Shown here: in pieces, positions 57,060 to 64,000 of the stretch | Layout: each line of letters opens with the position of its first letter | Numbering within the stretch: the first letter of the stretch is position 1 | NCBI RefSeq assembly: GCF_014648355.1 | Contig: NZ_BMQY01000002.1 | Coordinates: 828,389 to 892,388 of the forward strand | DNA length: 64,000 nucleotides | Source of the DNA: Couchioplanes azureus | GTDB taxonomy: Bacteria > Actinomycetota > Actinomycetes > Mycobacteriales > Micromonosporaceae | Direction of reading: 5' to 3' | Program-made: the position numbers and the translations under genes | Notes under the pieces: generated by a model | The model's database searches: none | What the model saw: only the letters and a program-made list of their open reading frames with translations | What the model was told of the DNA's origin: nothing

Positions 57060-57856
57060 GAGCCCGTACTCCGGTAATGCCTGATCCCGGCGCGCCACAC
57101 GACGGCGGCGGCGCCCGCGGCGACCAGGGCGGCCAACGGTGAGACGAAGCCCGCCCAGGCGGGCAGGCCGAGCGGGTCGGCGCGGCCCAGCAGGGCCAGC
57201 GCCGGCTGGTAGGCGACGAACCCGAAGCCCATCGCGTACGCGAACAGCACCCGGAACCAGCCGTCGTAGACGGGCACCGGATAGGCCGCGAAGTCCCGGC
57301 CCCCGTAGGTGAAGGCGTTGCCGACCTCGCCCGACTCGACCCACCAGAAGGCGAGGCTGGCGCTGACCACGAAGACCGACCCGAAGAACAGCGCACCGGC
57401 GACCGGCGCGGCGACGACCAGCGCCAGCCGGGGCGCGGTCCAGTCGAGGTCGTTGAGGCGCAGCGCCACCCCGAGCACCGCGGCGGCGACCACGATGCGC
57501 AAGGCCTTGCGCATCGGCAGGTCCATGAGCACGAGCTGCGGCAACGCGCCGAGCGGACGCACCAGCACGGCGTCCAGCGTGCCGGTGCGCACGTAGGTCT
57601 TGAGCCGGTCGATGTTGCCCACCACGAAGTCGGCGACGGCGAACCCGCACGACGAGAGACTGACGACGAGCAGCCCCTCGGCCACCGTGAAGCCGGCGAT
57701 CGTCCCGGCCGTCCGGAAGAACACCAGCACGGCGATGACGTCGAGCAGCCCGCCGACGACGTTGGTGCCCAGCTCCACCACGAAGGACGCCCGGTAGGAG
57801 GCCAGGGACCGCCACTGCCCGGCGAACAGCGCCGCGTACGCCCGCAGCTCAGCCAC
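57056..57856 (-). CDS. ABC-2 type permease, subunit 1
   Basis: This is a 266-residue membrane protein with about six helices (GGLLDVIAVLVFFRT, VVSLSSCGFAVADFV and ALFFGSVFVVSASLAFW among them). NIDRLKTYVRTGTLDAVLVRPLG is the cytoplasmic coupling loop shared by this permease family. It pairs with the adjacent permease to form the channel of the exporter. The substrate is unknown. Its GTG start is 41 nt downstream of the stop of the partner permease gene. Confidence 0.88.
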   Translation of the reverse strand: MAELRAYAALFAGQWRSLASYRASFVVELGTNVVGGLLDVIAVLVFFRTAGTIAGFTVAEGLLVVSLSSCGFAVADFVVGNIDRLKTYVRTGTLDAVLVRPLGALPQLVLMDLPMRKALRIVVAAAVLGVALRLNDLDWTAPRLALVVAAPVAGALFFGSVFVVSASLAFWWVESGEVGNAFTYGGRDFAAYPVPVYDGWFRVLFAYAMGFGFVAYQPALALLGRADPLGLPAWAGFVSPLAALVAAGAAAVVWRAGIRHYRSTGS

Positions 57857-57897
57857 GCCGCACCCCCGCGCCCGCCCGCCCCGGCCCGCCGCCCGGC

Positions 57898-58758
57898 TCA
57901 GCCACCCTGGACCACCAGTCGCCTTTCGGCGCGCCGCTGGACGAGGGTGGCCAGCGCCAGCAGTGCCGCCGCCCACGCCGCCTGCAGGGCGACCAGGCCC
58001 AGCTGGACCGGCGCCGGGTCGCGCTCGACCAGCACGTCCAGCGGCGTCTGCAGCAGGCCGGGGAACGGCGTGCCGACCCACAACGTCACCGCCAGCCAGT
58101 CCGGCAGGAACCGCAGCGGGAAGTAGAGCCCGGCCAGGATGCCCGCCGACAGGGTCCAGAGGATGATCGGGCCGCGCGCGTCGTGCAGCCAGTACGCGGT
58201 CGCGTTGACCAGGAACCGCAGGCCCAGGCTCGCGACCACGGCCAGCCCGACGGAGAGCGCGAACAGCGGGACGGTGAACCATCGGCCGGGGGCGTACAGG
58301 TCGAAGAAGAGCGCGCCGACGGCGAGCGGCGGCAGGAAGCGGAAGATCATCGCATGGCCGGCCCGCCCCAGGTCGGGAGCCAGATACCCGGCCACCACGG
58401 GTACGGGACGCAGCAGGTCGGCGGCCACGTCGCCGGAGCGCACCCGGTCGGCGAGCTCGGTCCATCCCCACAGCGACACCACCGTGAGCAGACCCTGACC
58501 CACCCAGACGAACGTGACGAGCTGCGTGGTGCCGTATCCGCCCGGCCGTCCCCCGGCGGCTCCGGCGGCGACGGCGAGCAGCACGTAACACCGGAGGAAC
58601 CCGAAGACGATATTCGTGAACGATCCGGCTATGGTCGCCTGCCGGTAGGTCGCGTACCTCCGGAAACCCGACCACGAAAGCGCACCGAACGTAGTGACAG
58701 AATCCCGTAACGGACCGCGGGGAGAGATCGCAGGCACCCTGGCGTCGAGCCGTTCCAC
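57898..58758 (-). CDS. ABC-2 type permease, subunit 2
   Basis: This is a 286-residue membrane protein with about six helices (SFTNIVFGFLRCYVLLAVAA, TLSAGILAGLYFPLRFLPDWL and others) and the coupling loop RVRSGDVAADLLRPVPVVAGYLA, a form of the same loop as in its partner. It opens the export operon. AGAGGAG lies about 11 nt ahead of the GTG start. The divergent giant-protein gene begins 209 nt away across a region with a 16-nt tandem repeat. Confidence 0.87.
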   Translation of the reverse strand: MERLDARVPAISPRGPLRDSVTTFGALSWSGFRRYATYRQATIAGSFTNIVFGFLRCYVLLAVAAGAAGGRPGGYGTTQLVTFVWVGQGLLTVVSLWGWTELADRVRSGDVAADLLRPVPVVAGYLAPDLGRAGHAMIFRFLPPLAVGALFFDLYAPGRWFTVPLFALSVGLAVVASLGLRFLVNATAYWLHDARGPIILWTLSAGILAGLYFPLRFLPDWLAVTLWVGTPFPGLLQTPLDVLVERDPAPVQLGLVALQAAWAAALLALATLVQRRAERRLVVQGG

Positions 58759-58802
58759 GCCGCTAATCTCCTCTCACCATCCCGTGGTCCGCACACCCCG
58801 CC

Positions 58803-58850
58803 GTTCGCACAACCAGCCGTTCTCAGAGCCAGCAGTTCTCACAACCAGCA
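58803..58850. repeat. 16-nt unit repeated three times upstream of the giant-protein gene
   Basis: Units at 58803, 58819 and 58835 share the pattern GTTC(T/G)CA(C/G)A(A/G)CCAGC(A/C). They fill the gap between the divergent export operon and the 1500-residue gene, 45 to 165 nt from the two starts, as regulator-binding iterons would. Confidence 0.6.
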
Positions 58851-58967
58851 GTGGAGCCGGGCGACTGTATCCGGTGCGCCGCCCCGCCACCGAGCCAATT
58901 TCTCGACAAGGTGGAACGTCGTCGTGACGCAGCGTAGGCAGACATCCGAGACCCGCACGGGTTCGGA

Positions 58968-61900
58968 ATGAACGGCTGGAGCTCACACGTCGGCGCCGGC
59001 GGCTGGGACGACGAACCGGCCTGGGTGTACGAGATCACCTGGGAGTGGCAGCCCCTGCCGGGCCAGCGCTACCCGGGCGACCCGGGCCGCCGCCGGGCCG
59101 TCCACCACCCGGTCTACGACGCGGCCGCGGCCGCCGAGGCCGCCGCGTCCTGGGACGCCGACTTCCGGGCCATCGCCCAGGCCTCGGGGCCGCCGGTGTC
59201 CGAACCGGGCCGGCCCGCGCCCGATCACCCGGTCTCACCGCCGCGCCCGCCGGGCGGATGGTCCGGCCGGCCCGGCACCCCGGGCCCCCCGATCTCCCCG
59301 GCCGGAAGCCACCCGGTCTCTCCCGCCGCGAGCCACCCGGTCTCCCCGGCCGGCGGACGCCCGACCTCGGCACCCCCGGGACGCCCGGTCTCCCCGGCCG
59401 CGGGACGCGCCACGGTCGGCCGCCCACCCCAGCCCCCGCCGTCCTGGACCGCCCCACCCGACCAGCCGGCGGCGACACAGCAGCCGTCCTGGACCGCGCC
59501 ACCCGAGCAGCCGGCGGCACCCCAGCAGCCGTCCTGGAACCGCCCCATGCCGCTGCCGGAACGCCTGCTCGACCCCGACCGCCGACCCGACCCACGCCGG
59601 GGCGGCCCCTACGGCCCTGTCCCGAACGGCCCTGTCCCGAACGGCCCGCACGGCCCTGTCCAGAACGGCCCTGTCCAGAACGGCCCTGTCCAGAACGGCC
59701 CGCACGGCCCAGGCCAGAACGGTCCGCACGGCCCCGGCCAGAACGGTCCGCACGCCGCCGGTCAGCCGCCTCGGCCATATCCCGGCACGCGACCGCCGGC
59801 TCCGGACGCCACGCCCCGCGCGCCCCGGCAGGATGCGCCACGTCCGGGCGCACCATACGGTCCCTACGGCCCCGAACCGTCTCGTGCTTCGGACGCACCC
59901 TTCGGTCCCGGCCGCCCGCAGGGCCCGGCGGCCCCGCACGGCCCGGGCACGGGCCGTGGCCCTGGCGACGTTTACGGCCCGAACACATCCCATCGCGCAG
60001 GGGCAAGCTCCGGCATGGGAGCGCTCCACGGCGCCGGAGCGACCCAGGGCTCGGATCCGTCCCACCGCTCGGATGCGCCCCACCGCTCGGATGCGCCCCA
60101 CCGCTCCGATGCGCCCCACCGCTCCGATGCGCCCCACCGCTCCGATGCGCCCCACCGCTCCGATGCGCCCCACCGCTCCGATGCGCCCCACCGCTCCGAT
60201 GCGCCCCACCGCTCCGATGCGCCCTACGGCTCGGATGCGCCCTACGGCTCGGATGCGCCCTACGGCGAGCCGCGGTTCGCCGGACCTCGTCCGGAGCCGC
60301 GCTCCGCGAAGCCCTACGGCGATCCACGCCCGGCCGCGCCCTACGCGGCGCCCCACGGCGTGCCCCAGCCCGGCGCCGTCTACCCGCCACGGCCGGAAAC
60401 CCGCGCCTACCCCCAGCCGGCCCCGGACCGCTCGGAACTGCCGGCCCCGCACCGCCCGGACCTGCCGGCCCCGCACCGCCCGAACCTGCCGGCCCCGCAC
60501 CGCCCAGATCTGCCGGCCCCGCACCGCCCAGATCTGCCGGCCGCAAACCGCTCGGATGTGGTCGACGCCCGCCGCCCGGATGTGGACATGCGCCAGTCTG
60601 CACCGCGGCGCGGGATGCACAATGCCGAGCCGCCGACCGACCCGCGCTTCCCGGCGCCGCTGCAAGCACGACAGGACGTGGAGACTCCTCGCCAGGCCTG
60701 GTATCCGCCGGAGACCACCCAGCAACTGTCCGCTCCGCCGTCCGAGCACACCGCGGCAGCTCCGAACCCGTGGGCACCGCCGCCGGTCCCCGCCGTGCCC
60801 GCCCCACCGGTCTTCGTCGCGCCGGAACCCGCCGCTTCCCGGGCCGCCGAGCCGGCTCCTACCGCGCCCGAACCCGCCGCGCCCGAAACTGCCGAGCCGG
60901 TCACTGCCGCGCCCGAACCCGCCGCTCCCGAAACTGCCGAGCCGGTCACTGCCGCCCCCGAACCCGCCGCTCCCGAAACTGCCGAGCCGGTCACTGCCGC
61001 CCCCGAACCCGCCGCTCCCGAAACTGCCGAGCCGGTCACTGCCGCGCCCGAACCCGCCGCTCCCGAAACTGCCGAGCCGGTCACTGCCGCGCCCGAACCC
61101 GGCGTTGCGGAAGCTGTCGAGCCGGTTCCTGCCGCGGAACCCGCCGCACCGGAGGCCGCCGAGCCGGTTCCTGCCGCGGAACCCGCCGCACCGGAGGCTG
61201 CCGAGCCGGTCGCTGTTACGCCCGAACGCGCGACGTCGGAGGCAGCGGAGACCGGTGCGGAGGAGGACGGCCGCGGTCTCGGGTGGCTGCTTTCCCTGAG
61301 CGGGCTCGGCGCCGTCAGTCCCGTGCCCGTGTCGCCCGCTCCCGAGGTGGCTGCCGACGCGTCCCAGGACACTCCGATCAGCGGCGCTCCGGTCAGCGCG
61401 GCGCCGGTCAGCAGCGCACCGACCAGCGGCGCGCCGGGCAAGTCCGACTGGTTCTCGTCCTCGCCCGAGACTGCGGACGAGGGCGAGAAGGTCGTAGAGG
61501 CTCCTCACGAGCCGGTCCAGGCTGCGGACGAGCCGGCCCAGCTTGCCGACGAGGCGACCGAGACTTCGGACGCGCCGGCCGACGTCACGAGTGAGCCGGC
61601 CGATGAGCCGGCCGATGAGCCGGCCGACGTTGCGGATGAGCCGGCCGATGCTGCCGCCGAGCCCGCGGCGGCATCCGACGACCAGGCGTCGGCCGCCGAT
61701 ACCGCGGACGATCTCGCGGCGGCAGACACCGAGGCACCGGTCCAGGAACCGGCCGAGACGCCGACCGAGCCTCACGCCGAGGAAACGGGTGAGGAGCGGG
61801 CCGAGGCGCCGGCGCAGGAGCTGGCCGAGGCGCAGGCCGAGGTGCCGGAACCGGTCGCCGAGGTGGCCGAGCCAGTCGCCGAGGTGGCGGAACCGGTCAC

Positions 61901-63470
61901 GGAGGTGGCCGAGCCGGGTACCGAGGTGGCGGAACCGGTCACGGAGGTGGCCGAGCCGGGTACCGAGGTGGCGGAACCGGTCACGGAGGTGGCCGAGCCA
62001 GTCGCCGAGGTGGCCGAGCCGGGTGCCGAGGTGGCCGGGCCGGGTGCCGGGGATGGTGGGGCCGGGCGGGTCGAGAGAGCGGTCCGGGCGCCCAGCATGC
62101 AGCTGCCCACCGTTTCCGTCGTTCCTCCGCCGGAGCCCGAGGCCGAGCCCCTGCCTACCCTCGTCGACCCGGAGCAGGTGCTTGCCGCGTACCCGTGGGA
62201 GGTCGATCCGGTCACCCTGCGGGAGACCGCCGCCGAGCCGGACCGGATGCGGGCCGTGCGGGATCGGCTGACCGACAAGCTGGAGTATGCCGAGCGGGAT
62301 GCCGTGCGGGCGCGGCTGCTCAGCCTGCGGGCCGTGGTGAGCCGGGTGCTCGGCGAGTACGGCCGGGCGCTGGCCGACGCGCGGGAGGCGTTGCGGCATG
62401 CCGAGGCCACCGGCGAGCTGCCGCGGATCGCGATCGTGCAGGCCCGGCTCGCCCATGTGCAGCACTGGCGCGGGGACTTCGCCGAGGCGGACCGGCTCTA
62501 CGAGGAGGCGAACTCCGTCGAGCTGCCCGGGCTGCTGCGGGCCGAGATGCACGTCAACGCCGGGAAGTGCTGTTACGAGCAGGGGCGCTATCTCGAGGCG
62601 TGCAACCATTTCGAGCTGGCGCTGGAGCTGCGGCGGGTCGAGGATCCGGAGCTCGTGGCCCGGACGGAGGCCGCGCTGGACGCGGTGATGGCCCGGGTGC
62701 AGGAGACCGGGTGGGGGCCCTACCCGCGCTCGCGCGAGGAGATCCTGCAGCAGAGCCGTCCGCCGCAGCCGGCTTCGGACCATGAGACCGGGTTGCGCGG
62801 GTACGCCGACAGCAACGGCGATCTCGTCGTCCCCGCGGACTACGCGCAGGTCCAGCCGTTCAGCGAGGGTGCCGCGTGGGTGCGCCGCCCGGATGCCGAG
62901 GCGTGGGAGCTGATCGACGAGACGGGGACGCTGCTGATCGACGGCGCGTCCGCGTACGTGCGGGTCATGCCCTTCTCCGACGGGCTGGCGTGGGTGTCGC
63001 GGGAGCCGGAGGGCGGCTGGTTCGCCGTCGACTGGCACAACCGGGTGATCGTGCCGGGCGGGTTCGACGACGTGCGGCCGTTCCGGCGGGGCGTGGCGCC
63101 GGTGCGCCGGGACGGCTGGGGCGCGCTCGACCGGCACGGGCGGATCGTGGTGCCGCCGGCGTACCGGAGTTTCGCCACCGCGCTGACGCCCGCGGGCCGG
63201 CAGGTCGACGGGTTCACCGAGGAGGGTCTCGCGGTCGTCGGGGCGGAGGACCGGTTCGGGGTCGTGGACCGTACGGGCCGGCTGCTCGTGCCGCCGGTGC
63301 ACGCGCGGGTGCTGATCCACCCGTCCGCGTACGTGATCGGTGACCCGCAGGGCCGGTGGGGTGCCCTCGACCGGCAGGGTGAGCCGCTCGTCGACGTGGT
63401 GCACCCGGAGCCCGCGGACGTCGTCCGGGAGATCGACCGGCTGCACCCGGACGCCAGGCCGGTCCTGTAG
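58968..63470 (+). CDS. 1500-residue repeat protein with TPR-like and WG-repeat C-terminus
   Basis: Residues 1-70 form a small folded part ([14 protein letters not shown], then [18 protein letters not shown]). Residues 80-1060 are disordered and Pro/Ala-rich, with arrays of [39 protein letters not shown] and PV(T/A)EVAE units. A helical, TPR-like domain follows (about 1065-1250: [51 protein letters not shown]). The last 220 residues are WG-type repeats ([34 protein letters not shown]). There is no signal peptide. The layout suggests a cytoplasmic scaffold or partner-binding protein; function is unknown. The ATG has no clear ribosome binding site. Confidence 0.85.
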   Translation: MNGWSSHVGAGGWDDEPAWVYEITWEWQPLPGQRYPGDPGRRRAVHHPVYDAAAAAEAAASWDADFRAIAQASGPPVSEPGRPAPDHPVSPPRPPGGWSGRPGTPGPPISPAGSHPVSPAASHPVSPAGGRPTSAPPGRPVSPAAGRATVGRPPQPPPSWTAPPDQPAATQQPSWTAPPEQPAAPQQPSWNRPMPLPERLLDPDRRPDPRRGGPYGPVPNGPVPNGPHGPVQNGPVQNGPVQNGPHGPGQNGPHGPGQNGPHAAGQPPRPYPGTRPPAPDATPRAPRQDAPRPGAPYGPYGPEPSRASDAPFGPGRPQGPAAPHGPGTGRGPGDVYGPNTSHRAGASSGMGALHGAGATQGSDPSHRSDAPHRSDAPHRSDAPHRSDAPHRSDAPHRSDAPHRSDAPHRSDAPHRSDAPYGSDAPYGSDAPYGEPRFAGPRPEPRSAKPYGDPRPAAPYAAPHGVPQPGAVYPPRPETRAYPQPAPDRSELPAPHRPDLPAPHRPNLPAPHRPDLPAPHRPDLPAANRSDVVDARRPDVDMRQSAPRRGMHNAEPPTDPRFPAPLQARQDVETPRQAWYPPETTQQLSAPPSEHTAAAPNPWAPPPVPAVPAPPVFVAPEPAASRAAEPAPTAPEPAAPETAEPVTAAPEPAAPETAEPVTAAPEPAAPETAEPVTAAPEPAAPETAEPVTAAPEPAAPETAEPVTAAPEPGVAEAVEPVPAAEPAAPEAAEPVPAAEPAAPEAAEPVAVTPERATSEAAETGAEEDGRGLGWLLSLSGLGAVSPVPVSPAPEVAADASQDTPISGAPVSAAPVSSAPTSGAPGKSDWFSSSPETADEGEKVVEAPHEPVQAADEPAQLADEATETSDAPADVTSEPADEPADEPADVADEPADAAAEPAAASDDQASAADTADDLAAADTEAPVQEPAETPTEPHAEETGEERAEAPAQELAEAQAEVPEPVAEVAEPVAEVAEPVTEVAEPGTEVAEPVTEVAEPGTEVAEPVTEVAEPVAEVAEPGAEVAGPGAGDGGAGRVERAVRAPSMQLPTVSVVPPPEPEAEPLPTLVDPEQVLAAYPWEVDPVTLRETAAEPDRMRAVRDRLTDKLEYAERDAVRARLLSLRAVVSRVLGEYGRALADAREALRHAEATGELPRIAIVQARLAHVQHWRGDFAEADRLYEEANSVELPGLLRAEMHVNAGKCCYEQGRYLEACNHFELALELRRVEDPELVARTEAALDAVMARVQETGWGPYPRSREEILQQSRPPQPASDHETGLRGYADSNGDLVVPADYAQVQPFSEGAAWVRRPDAEAWELIDETGTLLIDGASAYVRVMPFSDGLAWVSREPEGGWFAVDWHNRVIVPGGFDDVRPFRRGVAPVRRDGWGALDRHGRIVVPPAYRSFATALTPAGRQVDGFTEEGLAVVGAEDRFGVVDRTGRLLVPPVHARVLIHPSAYVIGDPQGRWGALDRQGEPLVDVVHPEPADVVREIDRLHPDARPVL
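59613..59753 (+). repeat. NGP-type repeat array in the giant gene
   Basis: Units of 15-21 nt encode [18 protein letters not shown] and similar blocks, nearly identical at the DNA level (AACGGCCCTGTCCAG repeated). Confidence 0.85.
60051..60266 (+). repeat. 18-nt x 12 array encoding [12 protein letters not shown]
   Basis: Twelve contiguous 18-nt units: one SDPSHR, eight SDAPHR and three SDAPYG. Variation is limited to a few positions (TCG or TCC for Ser, CAC-CGC versus TAC-GGC), which points to recent expansion. Confidence 0.95.
60441..60560 (+). repeat. 24-nt array encoding PAPHRP(D/N)L
   Basis: Four full 24-nt units start at 60441, 60465, 60489 and 60513, followed by a degenerate fifth. Confidence 0.9.
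60864..61215 (+). repeat. 45-nt array encoding [15 protein letters not shown]
   Basis: Five near-identical 45-nt units run from 60864 to 61088, followed by degenerate relatives ([13 protein letters not shown]) to about 61215. Confidence 0.93.
61848..62053 (+). repeat. 21-nt array encoding EP(V/G)(A/T)EVA
   Basis: About nine 21-nt units alternate [14 protein letters not shown] and PVAEVAE; pairs form a 42-nt higher-order unit. Confidence 0.9.
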
Positions 63471-63514
63471 GCGACATGCGCAGCGAGCGCCCGGCCGGTC
63501 CGGCGCGCGACGGG

Positions 63515-63520
63515 TAACGT
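63515..63520 (+). promoter_or_regulatory. -10 element for the leaderless aldo/keto reductase gene
   Basis: TAACGT ends 8 nt before ATG 63529, with no ribosome binding site. Confidence 0.5.
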
Positions 63521-63528
63521 CGGCGGAC

Positions 63529-64000
63529 ATGGAGTTCCGTCATCTCGGCCGTTCCGGGCTGCTGGTCAGCGAGATCGCGTACGGGAACTGGATCACCCAC
63601 GGTTCCCAGGTGGAGGAGGACGCCGCCGCGGCGTGCGTCCGGGCCGCGCTCGACGTGGGGATCACCACGTTCGACACCGCGGACGCGTACGCCGGCACCC
63701 GCGCCGAGGAGGTCCTGGGCCGGGCGCTGAAGGGCGAACGCCGCGACGGCCTGGAGATCTTCACCAAGGTCTTCTGGCCGACCGGGCCGGGCCCCAACGA
63801 CCGCAGCCTGTCCCGCAAGCACCTGATGGCGTCGATCGACGGTTCGCTGCGCCGGCTGCAGGTGGACCACGTCGACCTGTACCAGGCGCACCGCTACGAC
63901 AACTCGACGCCGCTCGAGGAGACGATGGAGGCCTTCGCCGACATCGTGCACTCCGGCAAGGCGCTCTACATCGGCGTCTCGGAGTGGACCGCGGCGCAGA
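63529..64000 (+). CDS. Aldo/keto reductase, Kv-beta/YghZ-like, 5' part only
   Basis: The visible 157 residues open with [21 protein letters not shown]. The catalytic Asp and Tyr are in [10 protein letters not shown], the Lys in [11 protein letters not shown], and the His in [10 protein letters not shown], completing the AKR tetrad. [19 protein letters not shown] is characteristic of the AKR6/AKR14 (potassium-channel beta subunit and YghZ) branch. It should reduce aldehydes such as methylglyoxal using NADPH. The C-terminus lies beyond the window end. A leaderless-type -10 element precedes the ATG. Confidence 0.93.
   Translation, partial: MEFRHLGRSGLLVSEIAYGNWITHGSQVEEDAAAACVRAALDVGITTFDTADAYAGTRAEEVLGRALKGERRDGLEIFTKVFWPTGPGPNDRSLSRKHLMASIDGSLRRLQVDHVDLYQAHRYDNSTPLEETMEAFADIVHSGKALYIGVSEWTAAQ

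Noticed and set aside
60051-60266. CRISPR-like array from the strict 18-nt period
   Set aside because: Units are contiguous with no spacers, stay in frame and encode SDAPHR; no cas gene is present.
59235-63530. A 1431-residue open frame on the minus strand opposite the giant gene
   Set aside because: It is a shadow of the repeat arrays: low-complexity Arg/Gly/Arg translation with no domain, while the plus frame gives coherent TPR-like and WG domains.

Overview
This is a 64 kb piece of chromosome from a high-GC actinomycete. Third codon positions are almost all G or C, and GTG and TTG starts are common. The gene set includes a QcrCAB cytochrome bc1 complex with CtaC/E/F oxidase subunits, PimB, an AS-type 3'-exoribonuclease, a NarL-type two-component pair and a WG-repeat giant protein. 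I infer Micromonosporaceae (Actinoplanes-like) from the overall gene style, but nothing here proves the family. There are no rRNA or tRNA genes, insertion sequences, prophage or CRISPR arrays. Codon use is uniform, so this is core chromosome, not an island.

Layout. 0-6.7 kb: a DUF429 end, proC, a PPi-type phosphofructokinase, a flavin/F420-type oxidase-like protein, a Crp-family regulator, a kinase-like protein, exoribonuclease AS, a ChaB protein and a PlsC acyltransferase. 6.8-16.4 kb: a membrane protein, otsA, then a long minus-strand run (GT-C-like membrane protein, hydrolase coupled to a flavin monooxygenase, EEP nuclease, ROK glucokinase, Cys-motif protein, SRPBCC protein). 16.6-25.5 kb: histidine kinase/response regulator, secreted esterase, PPOX protein, GNAT protein with a possible leader peptide, pimB, an M48 protease and a Cys-rich peptide. 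25.5-36.6 kb: NYN protein, DEDD/GIY-YIG nuclease, short Rel protein, a two-gene ABC exporter, Nudix, a sugar nucleotidyltransferase and a RAM-domain protein. 36.7-45.9 kb: the respiratory block qcrBAC-ctaE, CtaG-like protein, trpD, ctaF-ctaC. 46-54.4 kb: cysteine desulfurase/TusA, a P-loop kinase, adoK, a HesB protein, glycerate kinase, nadA, murA and a DUF3043 protein. 54.4-64 kb: azlCD with an XRE-cupin regulator, an ABC-2 export operon, a 1500-residue repeat protein and the start of an aldo/keto reductase.

From memory, the order of exoribonuclease AS, acyltransferase, SRPBCC, pimB, DEDD/GIY-YIG nuclease, trpD, ctaE-qcrCAB, ctaF/ctaC, adoK, HesB, glycerate kinase and DUF3043 follows the Mycobacterium tuberculosis Rv2179c-Rv2206 stretch. 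The window therefore looks like an old actinobacterial backbone with lineage-specific insertions (two-component system, esterase, ABC pair, azlCD, repeat protein).

The most useful observations are these. (1) About sixteen genes lack a ribosome binding site but carry a -10 hexamer (xANNNT, usually TANNNT) ending 5-8 nt before the start codon, as expected for leaderless transcripts; this fixes several starts. (2) The ABC exporter pair is extremely asymmetric: one subunit keeps Walker A, Walker B and the H-loop but lost its signature motif, while the other keeps only the signature motif. (3) Several short repeats and palindromes look like operators, notably at azlC/XRE, at the esterase, and at the TCACACGT repeats next to the glucokinase. 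(4) A 1500-residue protein is built from several nearly identical DNA repeat arrays joined to a TPR-like and WG-repeat C-terminus. Coordinates for genes use the starts I consider best supported, often shorter than the longest open frame.
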